Shown: positions 1 through 13,343, numbered from the stretch's first letter. The stretch: DNA of 64,000 bases from Tragulus kanchil (GCA_022376925.1 JAIOJX010000002.1:64256001-64320000), one strand, 5' to 3'. Numbers and translations: made by a program. The notes: generated by a model from the letters alone, not told the origin.

Positions 1-480
1 TAGGTACTTTGCGTTTATAGAGTGAGTCAGTGGATGAGGAAGAATTTGCTTCCAGAAACCTTCCCATTTGAAACACAAGTTGTTTTCCCAACATGGTCTT
101 TTGGCTTGGTTTTATGGGATAACCTAGAGCGTCTAAGCTTTTCCTGTGATGAGCATGTGTTTGGATGACTAGATGAGTAATGGGCCAGTGGAGGGAATGT
201 GGGTGCTGACTCTGAATCAGAGAATGACTGACCCTCAGGTGCTGCTCCTTATACTTCTCTAGATTGTGCCCTTAGAGGCTCCTTATTTATAAAAATCTGC
301 TTTGTTAGAGGTCTCTGGTTTTTGTAGATACTTAAGACCTCTTCTCCCTCTTCCTCCTCTTCCTGGTAGATACCCAGTCGTCTGGTCTTTCTTTCTGTGT
401 TCTTTCCATGAGAACAGCCTCTTGTGAAGTTTTCACTAGCCCTCAGTACAAACGGAAACCTGATAGTCAAGCTAGGAACT
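1..480. other. Unique or unassigned DNA
   Basis: I see no gene, RNA or recognisable repeat here. Positions 341-361 are CT-rich. It lies just before the 3' end of a minus-strand L1. Confidence 0.5.
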
Positions 481-1500
481 GTTTCTCTTTATTGAAGTAT
501 CATTGATTTACAGGGTTGTGTTAGTTCTGATGTGTAGCAAAGAGATTCAGATATATTTCTATATATTTGATTCAGGTATATTCATATCTATATAGATATA
601 TATTCTTTTTCATACTCCTTCTCGTTACTGTTCATTACAAGATATTGAATATAGTTCCCTGTGATACATAGTTGGATCTTGTTTATTCATTTTAAATAAA
701 GTCACTTTTATGTGCTAATCCCCCCCACTTTTCCCTTTGGTAAGTATAAGTTTGTTTTCCATGCGAGTCTGGTTTTGTTTTGTAAATAAGTCTATCTGTG
801 TCATATTTTAGATTCCACACATAAGTGATAGTGTGGTATTTGTCTTTCTCTTTCTGACTTACTTCACTTAGTATCATAATCTTTAGGTCCATCCATGTTG
901 CTGCAAATGGCATTATTTCATTCTATTTTTATGGTTGAGTAGTACTCCATTGTGTGTATATGTACCACATCTTCTTTATCCATTCATCTGTTGATGTATA
1001 TTTAGGTTTCTTCTACATATTGGCTATTGTAAATAGTGCTGCTATGAACGTTGGGGTGCATGTATCTTTGCAATGAAGAGTTTTCCTATGGGACTTCCCT
1101 GGTGGTCCAGTGGCTAAGACTTTGAGCTCCCAATGCAGGGGTCCAGGTTTGATCCCTGGTCAGGGAAGATCTTACATGCCACGACTAAGACCCAATGCAA
1201 ATAAATAAAAATAATATATTTAAAAAAAAAAAAAGCTTTCATCTTTTCTGGATAGGTGCCCATGAGTGGGATTGCTGGATCATATGACAACTCTATTTTC
1301 AGTTTTTTAAGGAACCACTGTACTATTTTCCATACTGGCTGCACCAATTTATATTCCCAGCAACAGTGCAGGAGAGTTCCCTTTTCTCACACCCTTGCCA
1401 GCACTTATTATTTGTGGACTTTTTGATGATGGACACTTCTGAAGAGTGTGAGGTGATACATCATTATAGTTTTGGTTTGCATTCCTCTAATAATTGAGAT
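481..1500 (-). mobile_element. L1 3' end, 5'-truncated
   Basis: On the minus strand this reads as the end of L1 ORF2. The frame at 692-913 contains AATWMDL and [11 protein letters not shown], the standard C-terminal ORF2 motifs, followed by a ruminant-type L1 3' UTR ending near 481. A SINE interrupts it at 1090. The reading frame is broken, so it is a dead fragment. Confidence 0.85.
1090..1234 (+). mobile_element. CHR-type tRNA-derived SINE in L1
   Basis: It starts GGGACTTCCCTGGTGGTCC, has a B-box-like GGTTTGATCCCTGG and ends in a poly-A run. It sits inside the minus-strand L1 and is copied with it at 2236-2381. It has only the tRNA-like head and a short tail, without the long body of the younger copies elsewhere in the window. 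Confidence 0.85.
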
Positions 1501-1670
1501 TTGTCTGCAAACATGTTCCACCCTTTTGCCCCTAAGCTTGTTTATTTTGCTACAGCACAGCACCATATTAAAATCTTTGTCTGGAGAATTATAATTAGAA
1601 CAACTTGTTGCTTTTTCAATGCCCATTCAAAATCTAAAATTTCCCTAGATGTTGTGTGCACTAGGTAACT

Positions 1671-2764
1671 GTTTCTCTTATTGAAGTATCATTGATTTAC
1701 AGGGTTGTGTTAGTTCTGATGTGTAGCTTAAAAAAGTTCTTTTTCGATATATTTTCTTTTCATACTCCTTCTACTGTTCATTACAAGATATTGAATATAG
1801 TTCCCTGTGATACATAGTTGGATCTTGTTTATTCATTTTAAATAAAGTCACTTTTATGTGCTAATCCCCCCCACTTTTCCCTTTGGTAAGTATAAGTTTG
1901 TTTTCCATGCGAGTCTGGTTTTGTTTTGTAAATAAGTCTATCTGTGTCATATTTTAGATTCCACACATAAGTGATAGTGTGGTATTTGTCTTTCTCTTTC
2001 TGACTTACTTCACTTAGTATCATAATCTTTAGGTCCATCCATGTTGCTGCAAATGGCATTATTTCATTCTATTTTTATGGTTGAGTAGTACTCCATTGTG
2101 TGTATATGTACCACATCTTCTTTATCCATTCATCTGTTGATGTATATTTAGGTTTCTTCTACATATTGGCTATTGTAAATAGTGCTGCTATGAACGTTGG
2201 GGTGCATGTATCTTTGCAATGAAGAGTTTTCCTATGGGACTTCCCTGGTGGTCCAGTGGCTAAGACTTTGAGCTCCCAATGCAGGGGTCCAGGTTTGATC
2301 CCTGGTCAGGGAAGATCTTACATGCCACGACTAAGACCCAATGCAAATAAATAAAAATAATATATTTAAAAAAAAAAAAAAGCTTTCATCTTTTCTGGAT
2401 AGGTGCCCATGAGTGGGATTGCTGGATCATATGACAACTCTATTTTCAGTTTTTTAAGGAACCACTGTACTATTTTCCATACTGGCTGCACCAATTTATA
2501 TTCCCAGCAACAGTGCAGGAGAGTTCCCTTTTCTCACACCCTTGCCAGCACTTATTATTTGTGGACTTTTTGATGATGGACACTTCTGAAGAGTGTGAGG
2601 TGATACATCATTATAGTTTTGGTTTGCATTCCTCTAATAATTGAGATTTGTCTGCAAACATGTTCCACCCTTTTGCCCCTAAGCTTGTTTATTTTGCTAC
2701 AGCACAGCACCATATTAAAATCTTTGTCTGGAGAATTATAATTAGAACAACTTGTTGCTTTTTC
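1671..2764. repeat. Tandem duplication 1, copy 2
   Basis: Second copy of 481-1617, carrying the same L1 fragment (1671 to about 2645, minus strand) and SINE (2236-2381). Its first 80 bases are the most altered part. The rest is nearly identical. Confidence 0.95.
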
Positions 2765-3407
2765 TAACCTTGTTCCTACTATTAAAATTATCTATTATCA
2801 TAAAATATAATAATATTTCAAAAGCTCTAAAATACCTTTATTACTATAGATGTTTTGCAGGAAGCATGATGCAGTTTTATATCCCCCAAATTAATCAATT
2901 TACAATTAATAACTATTGTATATCTTTTAGCTATTTTAAAAGAATATAAAAAATATTTAAAAGAATATTTTCAAAACAGAATAGAATGGTCAGAGTATTG
3001 CTTAAGGATAATTTTTCTACAAGAAAAGGTAACATCAAGACTGATATAAAAATGAGCATGTTAAATACTTTATTTAACTTGTTAATTAAAGAAGAAGTAA
3101 GATGTTACAACTAATTTAAAGGAGAACCCAAATAGACACAGAAAAGGCTTATTGGAATGCATGTGCAAATGGGTACATATTCTTCCACTGTTGCTGAAGA
3201 AAGTCAATTCAAAGTCTATTGGACAGCATTTGCCCAAACAAGAATGTCTTTGTTTATAGACAAGAATCATTTTGCATAGCTATCAACTTTTACACTTTAC
3301 AGAGTGGTAAATTTGCTTCCATAGAATCCAGATCAGATAATCCAGAAGAGTGTACTCTGGAGACTGCCTAGCTTCTTCACTGAAGCACAAAATTCTTTTC
3401 CCCTTAA
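2765..3407. other. AT-rich unique DNA
   Basis: Very AT-rich, with no recognised gene or repeat. The short open frames in it show no codon structure that I trust. Confidence 0.5.
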
Positions 3408-3420
3408 AATGCTGTATCCT

Positions 3421-3678
3421 GGGCTTCCCTGGTGGTCCAGTGGGTAAAGAGTCCACCTTGCAGTGCAAGGCTCACCAGTTCGATCCCTCGTCTGGGAAGA
3501 ACCTATGTGCTGCAGAGTGCTGGACCAGTGTCCAATTACGAGCCAGCGCTTTGGAGAGCGTGTGCCCAGAGCTGGTGTTCTGCAACGAGAAAGGTCACTG
3601 CAATGGGAGACCCACACAGGCTGAAGAATAAAGATGGATGAAAAATATATAAAAAGAGGCCAAAATTAAAAAAAAAAA
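3421..3678 (+). mobile_element. CHR-type SINE, long-body subtype
   Basis: The tRNA-Glu-like head is followed by a body with TGTCCAATTACGAGCC and GGGAGACCCACACAGGC, then a poly-A tail. It is flanked by an approximate target-site duplication, AATGCTGTATCC at 3408 and ATTGCTGTATCC at 3680. Confidence 0.9.
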
Positions 3679-3984
3679 AATTGCTGTATCCATAAATGCA
3701 AAGTGACTATCAGTGACCCTCAACTATAAACACAGAGAGATCCCAGATCCTTAGATACTGACAATTAAGCTTCAGCCTCTTTCCATTTTCTGCTCTCCAG
3801 CTCAGTACCTTTAAACCTTTTTCAGCCACAGCTAATGTACAACCTACTAATTCTACCAATCCTTCAAGTCCTGATTGTCACTTCCTCCAAAAAGTGATAC
3901 TGTACTTTAGCTGGGGATTGCCATACTTCCCCTTGACACTCATCACACTCCTGTGCATTGACCATTGTCCCGATCTACTGTAGT

Positions 3985-4155
3985 TCTCCAGCATAGGTAC
4001 ATCAGGATCCCCTGGAAAGCTAGTTAAAACACAGATTGTTGGACTCCACCAATCCTCTGATGGAGCTAAGATTAAGCCTGAGAATTAGTATTTCTTACAA
4101 GTTCCTAGATGTTGCTGCTGCTGTTGGTCTGAAAATAAAACTTTGATAACTACCT
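3985..4155 (+). mobile_element. MER5-like DNA transposon remnant
   Basis: It resembles MER5 (non-autonomous hAT): GGATCCCCTGGAAAGCTAG..., then CACAGATTGTTGGACTCCACC and GAGAATTAGTATTTC. It is old and diverged. Family assignment is from memory. Confidence 0.65.
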
Positions 4156-4724
4156 GCCCAGAGGAACCCTGTCAAAAAAAAAAAAAAATCTACAGAAAAG
4201 ATTAGTGAGACATAGATTCAACCTTTTAGGAATTCATAATCTAATGGAAATGTCAAAAGCTGGCTTTCCAAAACATCCCTAAAACTGCCTTTTGGTAAGA
4301 CAAAGTTGAGTTTACTGTGGTAGAGAACACCGCCTCAGCAGAGTCTTTGAAGTGCCTTGTGTTGGGATGGGGGAGAAGAAGCAGGGAGCAGTTAGCTGAG
4401 ATTTTAAGATTTTCGAGTTTAAGGCAGGTTTCCAAGTGTAACAGCTTGGTTAGGGCTGGGTAAGGATCATAGTATATAGTTTAGAATTGATAGAATTAGA
4501 TGAGGATTTTGAGGGTAAGGGGTTCAAAGAGTTCTGGTGTATAAACTGTCAGTTGGTGCTTTCTGTTGAAGAGCTGGCAGGTCCATTGAGGATATTTCTG
4601 AAATGAACCAGAAGACAGTGGTCAAGCCATATTAACATGGGGTTCACTAATGGATTCAGAAACAGATACATAAGTGGTGTATGAAAATACCAAATACATA
4701 TCTTATAAACATTCAACATGAAAT
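4156..4724. other. Unassigned intergenic or intronic DNA
   Basis: Apart from a poly-A run near 4175-4188 I see nothing assignable in this stretch. Confidence 0.45.
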
Positions 4725-5859
4725 TTTGAGCAGTAAAAAGTTCATATTTATTAAGAAACAATTCTATTACATATACATTGATGTATATATACTTCATTGT
4801 ATATGTATGTGTGTATATTTCAACTCACTATATATGTGTATTAGATTTTTGTGATAATTATGATCATCTCTAGCGAATGCAGATAATTCTTATAAGGACC
4901 TTAAGATAAGAGGACATTTGGATAGAGCTTTTTTTATATTATCCAAAACACATGGTCTCTTCTTTTTGGGAGAGATAGTGAGTGTGATGATTTTAAAACA
5001 CAGTAATCCTATACTTAGAAATAATATATATATATTTTTTAAAGTGTGAATAGAAAGTGATTTTTATTTTGGGAAGTAACTCAAACTGTAACCTTTGATG
5101 GCATAAAGTTGAAATCTGTTACCGTGTAAGTCAATTTTTAGAAACACCCTAAAGTGAGTGTATTGAAGTTACACCTGAAAAAGACAAATCTTTTGAAATT
5201 CAAATTCTGGCACACGATTCAATGTTTGACCTCAGATTTTTAGAAAACAGTTAAAAGTCTGTACCAAATACAAGCTATGTTTCACAATGCTTGAAAGAAT
5301 ATGCAGCATGCTTTTTACAAATTCCAAAATCAAACTGGAAAATACGCATACTATAAAATAAATTGAGTTAGATTTTTCATCACAAGCTTATAATGCATGG
5401 TCTATAAAATCACTGAAGAAAATTCATTTCAGTGGTTTTTTTTTTTTTTTTTTGCCACAGTTTTGAGAAAACATCTGCAGATAGTACACCTTTAGAAGTT
5501 ATCAAATACTTACCGTTTGTGCTGATGGTATTCATAACATACAAATTTGCTACAGAGCATCATTCTATTAGCAATAAAGTATTTTGCATGCCACCATCTT
5601 CTGCCTTTGCCATCCCAGTTTTTTATCACACCTTTCCTTCAATCTCAGATTTCCCTGTGCTAATTGCAGCTAAGTCAAATTGATGTGATGAGAACTTCAG
5701 CGAGTAGGCATCTTACTTGGGACCACATAGATTTTGAAACAAAGTGTAAATGTGTGGCTGAAAGAGAAAGCACAGGAAGATATGGCAGGAAGTGGCCATA
5801 GCCTGCCCTACATCTTATCTGTAATGAGATGGAGAGGTATCAGGATCCATAGACACATG
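4725..5859. repeat. Tandem duplication 2, copy 1
   Basis: It is followed immediately by its copy at 5860-6985, with no spacer. It holds AT-rich sequence without a recognisable element. The last 340 bases are also part of duplication 3, so that segment occurs three times in the window. Confidence 0.95.
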
Positions 5860-6985
5860 TTTGAGCAGTAAAAGTTCATATTTATTAAGAAACAATTCTA
5901 TTACATATACATTGATGTATATATACTTCATTGTATATGTAGTGTATATTCCTCACTATATATGTGTATTAGATTTTGTGATAATTATGATCATCTCTAG
6001 CGAATGCAGATAATTCTTATAAGGACCTTAAGATAAGAGGACATTTGGATAGAGCTTTTTATATTATCCAAAACACATGGTCTCTTCTTTTTGGGAGAGA
6101 TAGTGAGTGTGATGATTTTAAAACACAGTAATCCTATACTTAGAAATAATATATATATATTTTTTAAAGTGTGAATAGAAAGTGATTTTTATTTTGGGAA
6201 GTAACTCAAACTGTAACCTTTGATGGCATAAAGTTGAAATCTGTTACCGTGTAAGTCAATTTTTAGAAACACCCTAAAGTGAGTGTATTGAAGTTACACC
6301 TGAAAAAGACAAATCTTTTGAAATTCAAATTCTGGCACACGATTCAATGTTTGACCTCAGATTTTTAGAAAACAGTTAAAAGTCTGTACCAAATACAAGC
6401 TATGTTTCACAATGCTTGAAAGAATATGCAGCATGCTTTTTACAAATTCCAAAATCAAACTGGAAAATACGCATACTATAAAATAAATTGAGTTAGATTT
6501 TTCATCACAAGCTTATAATGCATGGTCTATAAAATCACTGAAGAAAATTCATTTCAGTGGTTTTTTTTTTTTTTTTTTTGCCACAGTTTTGAGAAAACAT
6601 CTGCAGATAGTACACCTTTAGAAGTTATCAAATACTTACCGTTTGTGCTGATGGTATTCATAACATACAAATTTGCTACAGAGCATCATTCTATTAGCAA
6701 TAAAGTATTTTGCATGCCACCATCTTCTGCCTTTGCCATCCCAGTTTTTTATCACACCTTTCCTTCAATCTCAGATTTCCCTGTGCTAATTGCAGCTAAG
6801 TCAAATTGATGTGATGAGAACTTCAGCGAGTAGGCATCTTACTTGGGACCACATAGATTTTGAAACAAAGTGTAAATGTGTGGCTGAAAGAGAAAGCACA
6901 GGAAGATATGGCAGGAAGTGGCCATAGCCTGCCCTACATCTTATCTGTAATGAGATGGAGAGGTATCAGGATCCATAGACACATG
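5860..6985. repeat. Tandem duplication 2, copy 2
   Basis: Near-identical to 4725-5859. The differences are mainly small deletions in the first 200 bases, for example one AT/GT-rich run is shortened and one T run is 5 instead of 7. The poly-T tract near 6560 is one or two bases longer than in copy 1. Confidence 0.95.
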
Positions 6986-7781
6986 CTATCCCCATGCACA
7001 ACATAATAAAGTGCAAATGTAAATGAATCTGAAATATTACTTCAGCTAGGCAGAGGATGAAATAAGGCTGTCTGAAGACAACCTATAAAAGTTGTCAGAC
7101 GAAATCAAAACTGAAAGAAGCACCTGTACCCCAATGCTCATTGCAGCTCTCTATATAATAGCTAGAACATGGAAGGAACCTAGATGCCCATCGACGAACG
7201 AATGGATCCAAAAGCTCTGGTACATATATACAATGGAATACTGCACAGCTGTAAAGAGAAATGCAGAAGAATCAGCCCTAATGAGGTGGCTGGATCTAGA
7301 ACGTATCATCAAAAGTGAAGTCAGTCAGAAAGAGAAGGACAAATACAGTATATTAACACATATATATGGAATCTAGTAGGATGGTGATGATGGCACATGC
7401 AGTGAAGCGACTGAAGGACAGACATGGACAGTGGACATATGGACATTGTGGGGAAGGAACAGTGGGTGAGAGGCGTAAAGGAAGTAGCATGAAGGCCTGT
7501 ACTATCATAAGTGAAGAAAATAGCTCTAGTCATTGCTCTGTGAGAAAAGGGGATCCTTCAGGGGTGCTGTGTGATGGTTGGGAGGGGAGGGAAGGAGGGG
7601 ATATACATATGACTAATCTGAGAACATGCATGTCTGTAAACAACAAAACTCTGTAAAAGTTAAAAGCAAAATAAAGGTTTAAAAAAAAAAAAAAAGTTGT
7701 CAGAGGCAGAATGCAACTATCTTCCCACCATCTACTAGATCTGGGTTTCTCTGCCTGGGCATTGATGGCATTTAAAGCTAG
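6660..7781. repeat. Tandem duplication 3, copy 1
   Basis: It repeats directly at 7782-8907 with offset 1122 and overlaps the end of duplication 2. It includes a complete L1 insertion with both target-site duplications. Confidence 0.95.
7087..7704 (+). mobile_element. 5'-truncated L1 with target-site duplication
   Basis: The L1 body is 7100-7691. It is flanked by a perfect 13-bp duplication, AAAAGTTGTCAGA, at 7087-7099 and 7692-7704, and ends in poly-A. The frame at 7092-7376 is the ORF2 C-terminus ([22 protein letters not shown], then [12 protein letters not shown]). The 3' UTR follows. An unbroken ORF2 tail and a perfect target duplication suggest a relatively recent insertion. It is not a host gene. 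Confidence 0.95.
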
Positions 7782-8907
7782 ATAACATACAAATTTGCTA
7801 CAGAGCATCATTCTATTAGCAATAAAGTATTTTGCATGCCACCATCTTCTGCCTTTGCCATCCCAGTTTTTTATCACACCTTTCCTTCAATCTCAGATTT
7901 CCCTGTGCTAATTGCAGCTAAGTCAAATTGATGTGATGAGAACTTCAGCGAGTAGGCATCTTACTTGGGACCACATAGATTTTGAAACAAAGTGTAAATG
8001 TGTGGCTGAAAGAGAAAGCACAGGAAGATATGGCAGGAAGTGGCCATAGCCTGCCCTACATCTTATCTGTAATGAGATGGAGAGGTATCAGGATCCATAG
8101 ACACATGCTATCCCCATGCACAACATAATAAAGTGCAAATGTAAATGAATCTGAAATATTACTTCAGCTAGGCAGAGGATGAAATAAGGCTGTCTGAAGA
8201 CAACCTATAAAAGTTGTCAGACGAAATCAAAACTGAAAGAAGCACCTGTACCCCAATGCTCATTGCAGCTCTCTATATAATAGCTAGAACATGGAAGGAA
8301 CCTAGATGCCCATCGACGAACGAATGGATCCAAAAGCTCTGGTACATATATACAATGGAATACTGCACAGCTGTAAAGAGAAATGCAGAAGAATCAGCCC
8401 TAATGAGGTGGCTGGATCTAGAACGTATCATCAAAAGTGAAGTCAGTCAGAAAGAGAAGGACAAATACAGTATATTAACACATATATATGGAATCTAGTA
8501 GGATGGTGATGATGGCACATGCAGTGAAGCGACTGAAGGACAGACATGGACAGTGGACATATGGACATTGTGGGGAAGGAACAGTGGGTGAGAGGCGTAA
8601 AGGAAGTAGCATGAAGGCCTGTACTATCATAAGTGAAGAAAATAGCTCTAGTCATTGCTCTGTGAGAAAAGGGGATCCTTCAGGGGTGCTGTGTGATGGT
8701 TGGGAGGGGAGGGAAGGAGGGGATATACATATGACTAATCTGAGAACATGCATGTCTGTAAACAACAAAACTCTGTAAAAGTTAAAAGCAAAATAAAGGT
8801 TTAAAAAAAAAAAAAAGTTGTCAGAGGCAGAATGCAACTATCTTCCCACCATCTACTAGATCTGGGTTTCTCTGCCTGGGCATTGATGGCATTTAAAGCT
8901 AGATAAC
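7782..8907. repeat. Tandem duplication 3, copy 2
   Basis: Second copy of 6660-7781. It carries the same L1 (body 8222-8812) with the same target-site duplications at 8209-8221 and 8813-8825. Two independent insertions cannot explain that, so the block itself was copied. Confidence 0.95.
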
Positions 8908-9208
8908 TCTATTGTATGAGCCGTCCTGAGCGTTGTAAGATCTTAAGCAGCATTGTTGGCTTCAACCTACTATCCGTCAGTAGCACAGCCTCAGTTTGAC
9001 AACCCAGAGTATCTCTGAATATTGCTAAATGTTCCCTAGAGGTCGGGTTGCCAGCTTTAGAGAACATCCAGGTAAATTTGAATTTCTGATAAACAGCAAT
9101 TGACATTTTGGTATGAATATATCCCATGTAACATTTAGTGTCTAATTTTACTAAAAAATTATGTGAAGCTTATCTGAAATTCAAATCTAACTGGGATTCC
9201 TCTACTTT

Positions 9209-9366
9209 AGGGCTTCCCTGGTGACCCAGTGGTAAAGAATCCACCTACAGTGCAGGAGGCCTGGGTTTGATCCCTGAGTTGGGAAGATCCCCTGAAGAAG
9301 GGAACTGTAACCCACTCCAGTATTCTTGCCTGAAAAATCCCGTGGACAGAGGACTCTGTTGGGCTA
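9209..9366 (+). mobile_element. Bov-tA SINE
   Basis: It has a tRNA-like head (GGGCTTCCCTGGTGACCCAG), the CAGGAGGCCTGGGTTTGATC box and a Bov-A part with CCCACTCCAGTATTCTTGCC. The copy at 10348-10505 belongs to the duplicated block. Confidence 0.9.
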
Positions 9367-9524
9367 AACAAGAACAACAGTCTGTATTTTATCTAGTATC
9401 CCTACTAGGAGGCATAATTGCCCATGAAAGAGCAAACACCTAAAAAACTCTTAACTGACATAATAGAGTTGCTGTCTTTTACCTTCCTGAGATTACCAAT
9501 AACCTTGTTTACACAGTGGGGCTC

Positions 9525-9635
9525 ATTAACTTTTCTCTCAGAATGGACCTGAGATCAAAGGAAATAATGTAAGAAAAATCCTTAGTGCGATGCCTGATAT
9601 AGTAAGCAATGATAAGTGTTCATTATTATAACCTC
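9525..9635. mobile_element. MIR-like remnant
   Basis: The segment around AAGAAAAATCCTTAGTGCGATGCC and GTTCATTATTAT resembles a diverged MIR core. It is repeated at 10664-10774 by duplication 4. Assignment is tentative. Confidence 0.45.
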
Positions 9636-9929
9636 AGGATCTTTCAGAAGACGGTGTCATAACCATTACTGGCCTCTAGACTTAATTTTTACCAACAGGA
9701 AGGACGGCTGTGGTACAGAAAAAACAGAAGCCCAGCAGTGATTCTTTTTTTTTTTTTTTTAACCTTTATTTTACTTTTAACTTTTACAGAGTTTTGTTGT
9801 TTACAGATATGTATGTTCCCATATTAGTCATATGTATATCCCCCACTTCCCACCCCTCCCAACCATCACACAGCACCCCTGAAGGATCCCCTTTTCTCAC
9901 AGAGCAATGACTGTTTTTTTCACTTATGA

Positions 9930-11051
9930 AAATAAAGGTTTAAAAAAAAAAAAAAGTTGTCAGAGGCAGAATGCAACTATCTTCCCACCATCTACTAGAT
10001 CTGGGTTTCTCTGCCTGGGCATTGATGGCATTTAAAGCTAGATAACTCTATTGTATGAGCCGTCCTGAGCGTTGTAAGATCTTAAGCAGCATTGTTGGCT
10101 TCAACCTACTATCCGTCAGTAGCACAGCCTCAGTTTGACAACCCAGAGTATCTCTGAATATTGCTAAATGTTCCCTAGAGGTCGGGTTGCCAGCTTTAGA
10201 GAACATCCAGGTAAATTTGAATTTCTGATAAACAGCAATTAACATTTTGGTATGAATATATCCCATGTAACATTTAGTGTCTAATTTTACTAAAAAATTA
10301 TGTGAAGCTTATCTGAAATTCAAATCTAACTGGGATTCCTCTACTTTAGGGCTTCCCTGGTGACCCAGTGGTAAAGAATCCACCTACAGTGCAGGAGGCC
10401 TGGGTTTGATCCCTGAGTTGGGAAGATCCCCTGAAGAAGGGAACTGTAACCCACTCCAGTATTCTTGCCTGAAAAATCCCGTGGACAGAGGACTCTGTTG
10501 GGCTAAACAAGAACAACAGTCTGTATTTTATCTAGTATCCCTACTAGGAGGCATAATTGCCCATGAAAGAGCAAACACCTAAAAAACTCTTAACTGACAT
10601 AATAGAGTTGCTGTTTTTTACCTTCCTTAGATTACCAATAACCTTGTTTACACAGTGGGGCTCATTAACTTTTCTCTCAGAATGGACCTGAGATCAAAGG
10701 AAATAATGTAAGAAAAATCCTTAGTGCGATGCCTGATATAGTAAGCAATGATAAGTGTTCATTATTATAACCTCAGGATCTTTCAGAAGACGGTGTCATA
10801 ACCATTACTGGCCTCTAGACTTAATTTTTACCAACAGGAAGGACGGCTGTGGTACAGAAAAAACAGAAGCCCAGCAGTGATTCTTTTTTTTTTTTTTTTA
10901 ACCTTTATTTTACTTTTAACTTTTACAGAGTTTTGTTGTTTACAGATATGTATGTTCCCATATTAGTCATATGTATATCCCCCACTTCCCACCCCTCCCA
11001 ACCATCACACAGCACCCCTGAAGGATCCCCTTTTCTCACAGAGCAATGACT
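9930..11051. repeat. Tandem duplication 4, copy 2
   Basis: Second copy of 8791-9912, including the Bov-tA SINE at 10348-10505. A few internal substitutions differ from copy 1 (G to A near 10241, two changes near 10615-10629). They look more like allelic differences than read errors. Confidence 0.95.
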
Positions 11052-12147
11052 AGAGTTATTTTCTTCACTTATGATAGTACAGGCCTTCATGCTACTTCCT
11101 TTACGCCTCTCACCCACTGTTCCTTCCCCACAATGTCCATATGTCCACTGTCCATGTCTGTCCTTCAGTCGCTTCACTGCGTGTGCCATCATCACCATCC
11201 TACTAGATTCCATATATATGTGTTAATATACTGTATTTGTCCTTCTCTTTCTGACTGACTTCACTTTTGATGATACGTTCTAGATCCAGCCACCTCATTA
11301 GGGCTGATTCTTCTGCATTTCTCTTTACAGCTGTGCAGTATTCCATTGTATATATGTACCAGAGCTTTTGGATCCATTCGTTCGTCGATGGGCATCTAGG
11401 TTCCTTCCATGTTCTAGCTATTGTATAGAGAGCTGCAATGAACATTGGGGTACAGGTGCTTCTTTCAGATTTGATTTCATCAGGGTATAAGCCTAAGAGT
11501 GGGATTGCTGGGTCGTATGGTGCTTCTATTTTTAATTTTTTAAGGAATCTCCATACTGTCTTCCATAGAGGCTGTATCAATTTACATTCCCACCAGCAAT
11601 GCAAGAGGGTTCCCTTTTCTCTGCACCCTCTCCAGGATTTATTGTCTGTTGATTTGTGGATGATGGCCATTCTGACGGGTGTGAGGTGATATCCCATTGT
11701 GGTTTTGATTTGCATTTCTCTAATTATAAGTGAAGTTGAGCATCATTTCATGTGCTTTTGGGCTATCTGTATGTCGTCATTGGAGAGGTGTCTGTTTAGG
11801 TCCTTTTCCCATTTTTTGATTGGGTTGTTCATTTTTCCTGTGCTGAGTTGTCTGAGTTACTTGTAGATTTTGGAGATTAATTCTTTGTCTGTTGTTTCAT
11901 TTGCTATGATTTTCTCTCATTCTGTGGGGTGTCTGTTCAGCTTTTTTTGTGATTTCTTTTGCTGTACCAAAGCTTTTAAGTTTCATGAGGTCCCACATGT
12001 TCATTTGTCTTTTGAGTTCTGCTATTCTAGTAGGTGGGTCAGAGAAGATCTTGCTTTGATTTATGTCCTTGAGGGTTTTGCCTATATTCTCCTCTAAGAG
12101 TTTGATGGTTTCTGGTCTTAGATTTAGGTCTTTAATCCAATTTTGAG
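10964..12147. repeat. Tandem duplication 5, copy 1
   Basis: It lies inside the minus-strand L1 and repeats at 12172-13343 with offset 1196. The 24-bp join (12148-12171) contains G and T runs found in neither copy. Confidence 0.95.
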
Positions 12148-12171
12148 GGGGGTTTAAATGGTTTTTTTCTA

Positions 12172-13343
12172 TAGTCATATGTATATCCCCACTTCCCACC
12201 CTCCCAACCATCACACAGCACCCCTGAATTTTTACAGAGCAATGACTAGAGTTATTTTCTTCACTTATGATAGTACAGGCCTTCATGCTACTTCCTTTAC
12301 GCCTCTCACCCACTGTTCCTTCCCCACAATGTCCATATGTCCACTGTCCATGTCTGTCCTTCAGTCGCTTCACTGCGTGTGCCATCATCACCATCCTACT
12401 AGATTCCATATATATGTGTTAATATACTGTATTTGTCCTTCTCTTTCTGACTGACTTCACTTTTGATGATACGTTCTAGATCCAGCCACCTCATTAGGTC
12501 TAATTCTTCTGCATTACTTCTTACAGCTGTGCAGTATTCCATTGTATATATGTACCAGAGCTTTTGGATCCATTCGTTCGTCGATGGGCATCTAGGTTCC
12601 TTCCATGTTCTAGCTATTGTATAGAGAGCTGCAATGAACATTGGGGTACAGGTGCTTCTTTCAGATTTGATTTCATCAGGGTATAAGCCTAAGAGTGGGA
12701 TTGCTGGGTCGTATGGTGCTTCTATTTTTAATTTTTTAAGGAATCTCCATACTGTCTTCCATAGAGGCTGTATCAATTTACATTCCCACCAGCAATGCAA
12801 GAGGGTTCCCTTTTCTCTGCACCCTCTCCAGGATTTATTGTCTGTTGATTTGTGGATGATGGCCATTCTGACGGGTGTGAGGTGATATCCCATTGTGGTT
12901 TTGATTTGCATTTCTCTAATTATAAGTGAAGTTGAGCATCATTTCATGTGCTTTTGGGCTATCTGTATGTCGTCATTGGAGAGGTGTCTGTTTAGGTCCT
13001 TTTCCCATTTTTTGATTGGGTTGTTCATTTTTCCTGTGCTGAGTTGTCTGAGTTACTTGTAGATTTTGGAGATTAATTCTTTGTCTGTTGTTTCATTTGC
13101 TATGATTTTCTCTCATTCTGTGGGGTGTCTGTTCAGCTTTTTTTGTGATTTCTTTTGCTGTACCAAAGCTTTTAAGTTTCATGAGGTCCCACATGTTCAT
13201 TTGTCTTTTGAGTTCTGCTATTCTAGTAGGTGGGTCAGAGAAGATCTTGCTTTGATTTATGTCCTTGAGGGTTTTGCCTATATTCTCCTCTAAGAGTTTG
13301 ATGGTTTCTGGTCTTAGATTTAGGTCTTTAATCCATTTTGAGT
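12172..13343. repeat. Tandem duplication 5, copy 2
   Basis: Second copy of 10964-12147. A short deletion near 12228 removes the GATCC-rich part present at 11022-11040. The copies also differ by a few substitutions near 12500-12520. Confidence 0.95.

Larger units (their letters stand above)
481..1617. repeat. Tandem duplication 1, copy 1
   Basis: This block recurs at 1671-2764, offset about 1147 bp. It contains the same L1 3' end with the same SINE inserted at the same base, so the copies arose after both insertions. Copy 2 lacks about 44 bp of AT-rich sequence near its start. The copies are separated by 53 bp of other sequence. Confidence 0.95.
8791..9912. repeat. Tandem duplication 4, copy 1
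   Basis: It repeats at 9930-11051 with offset 1139. It ends inside the 3' end of a minus-strand L1 (9745-9912), so that short L1 piece is not a separate insertion but a cut-off image of the L1 at 10886. A garbled 17-bp join follows. Confidence 0.95.

Noticed and set aside
9745..9912. Separate minus-strand L1 insertion
   Set aside because: It is the start of the L1 at 10886 repeated by duplication 4 and cut at the join. It has no target duplication of its own.
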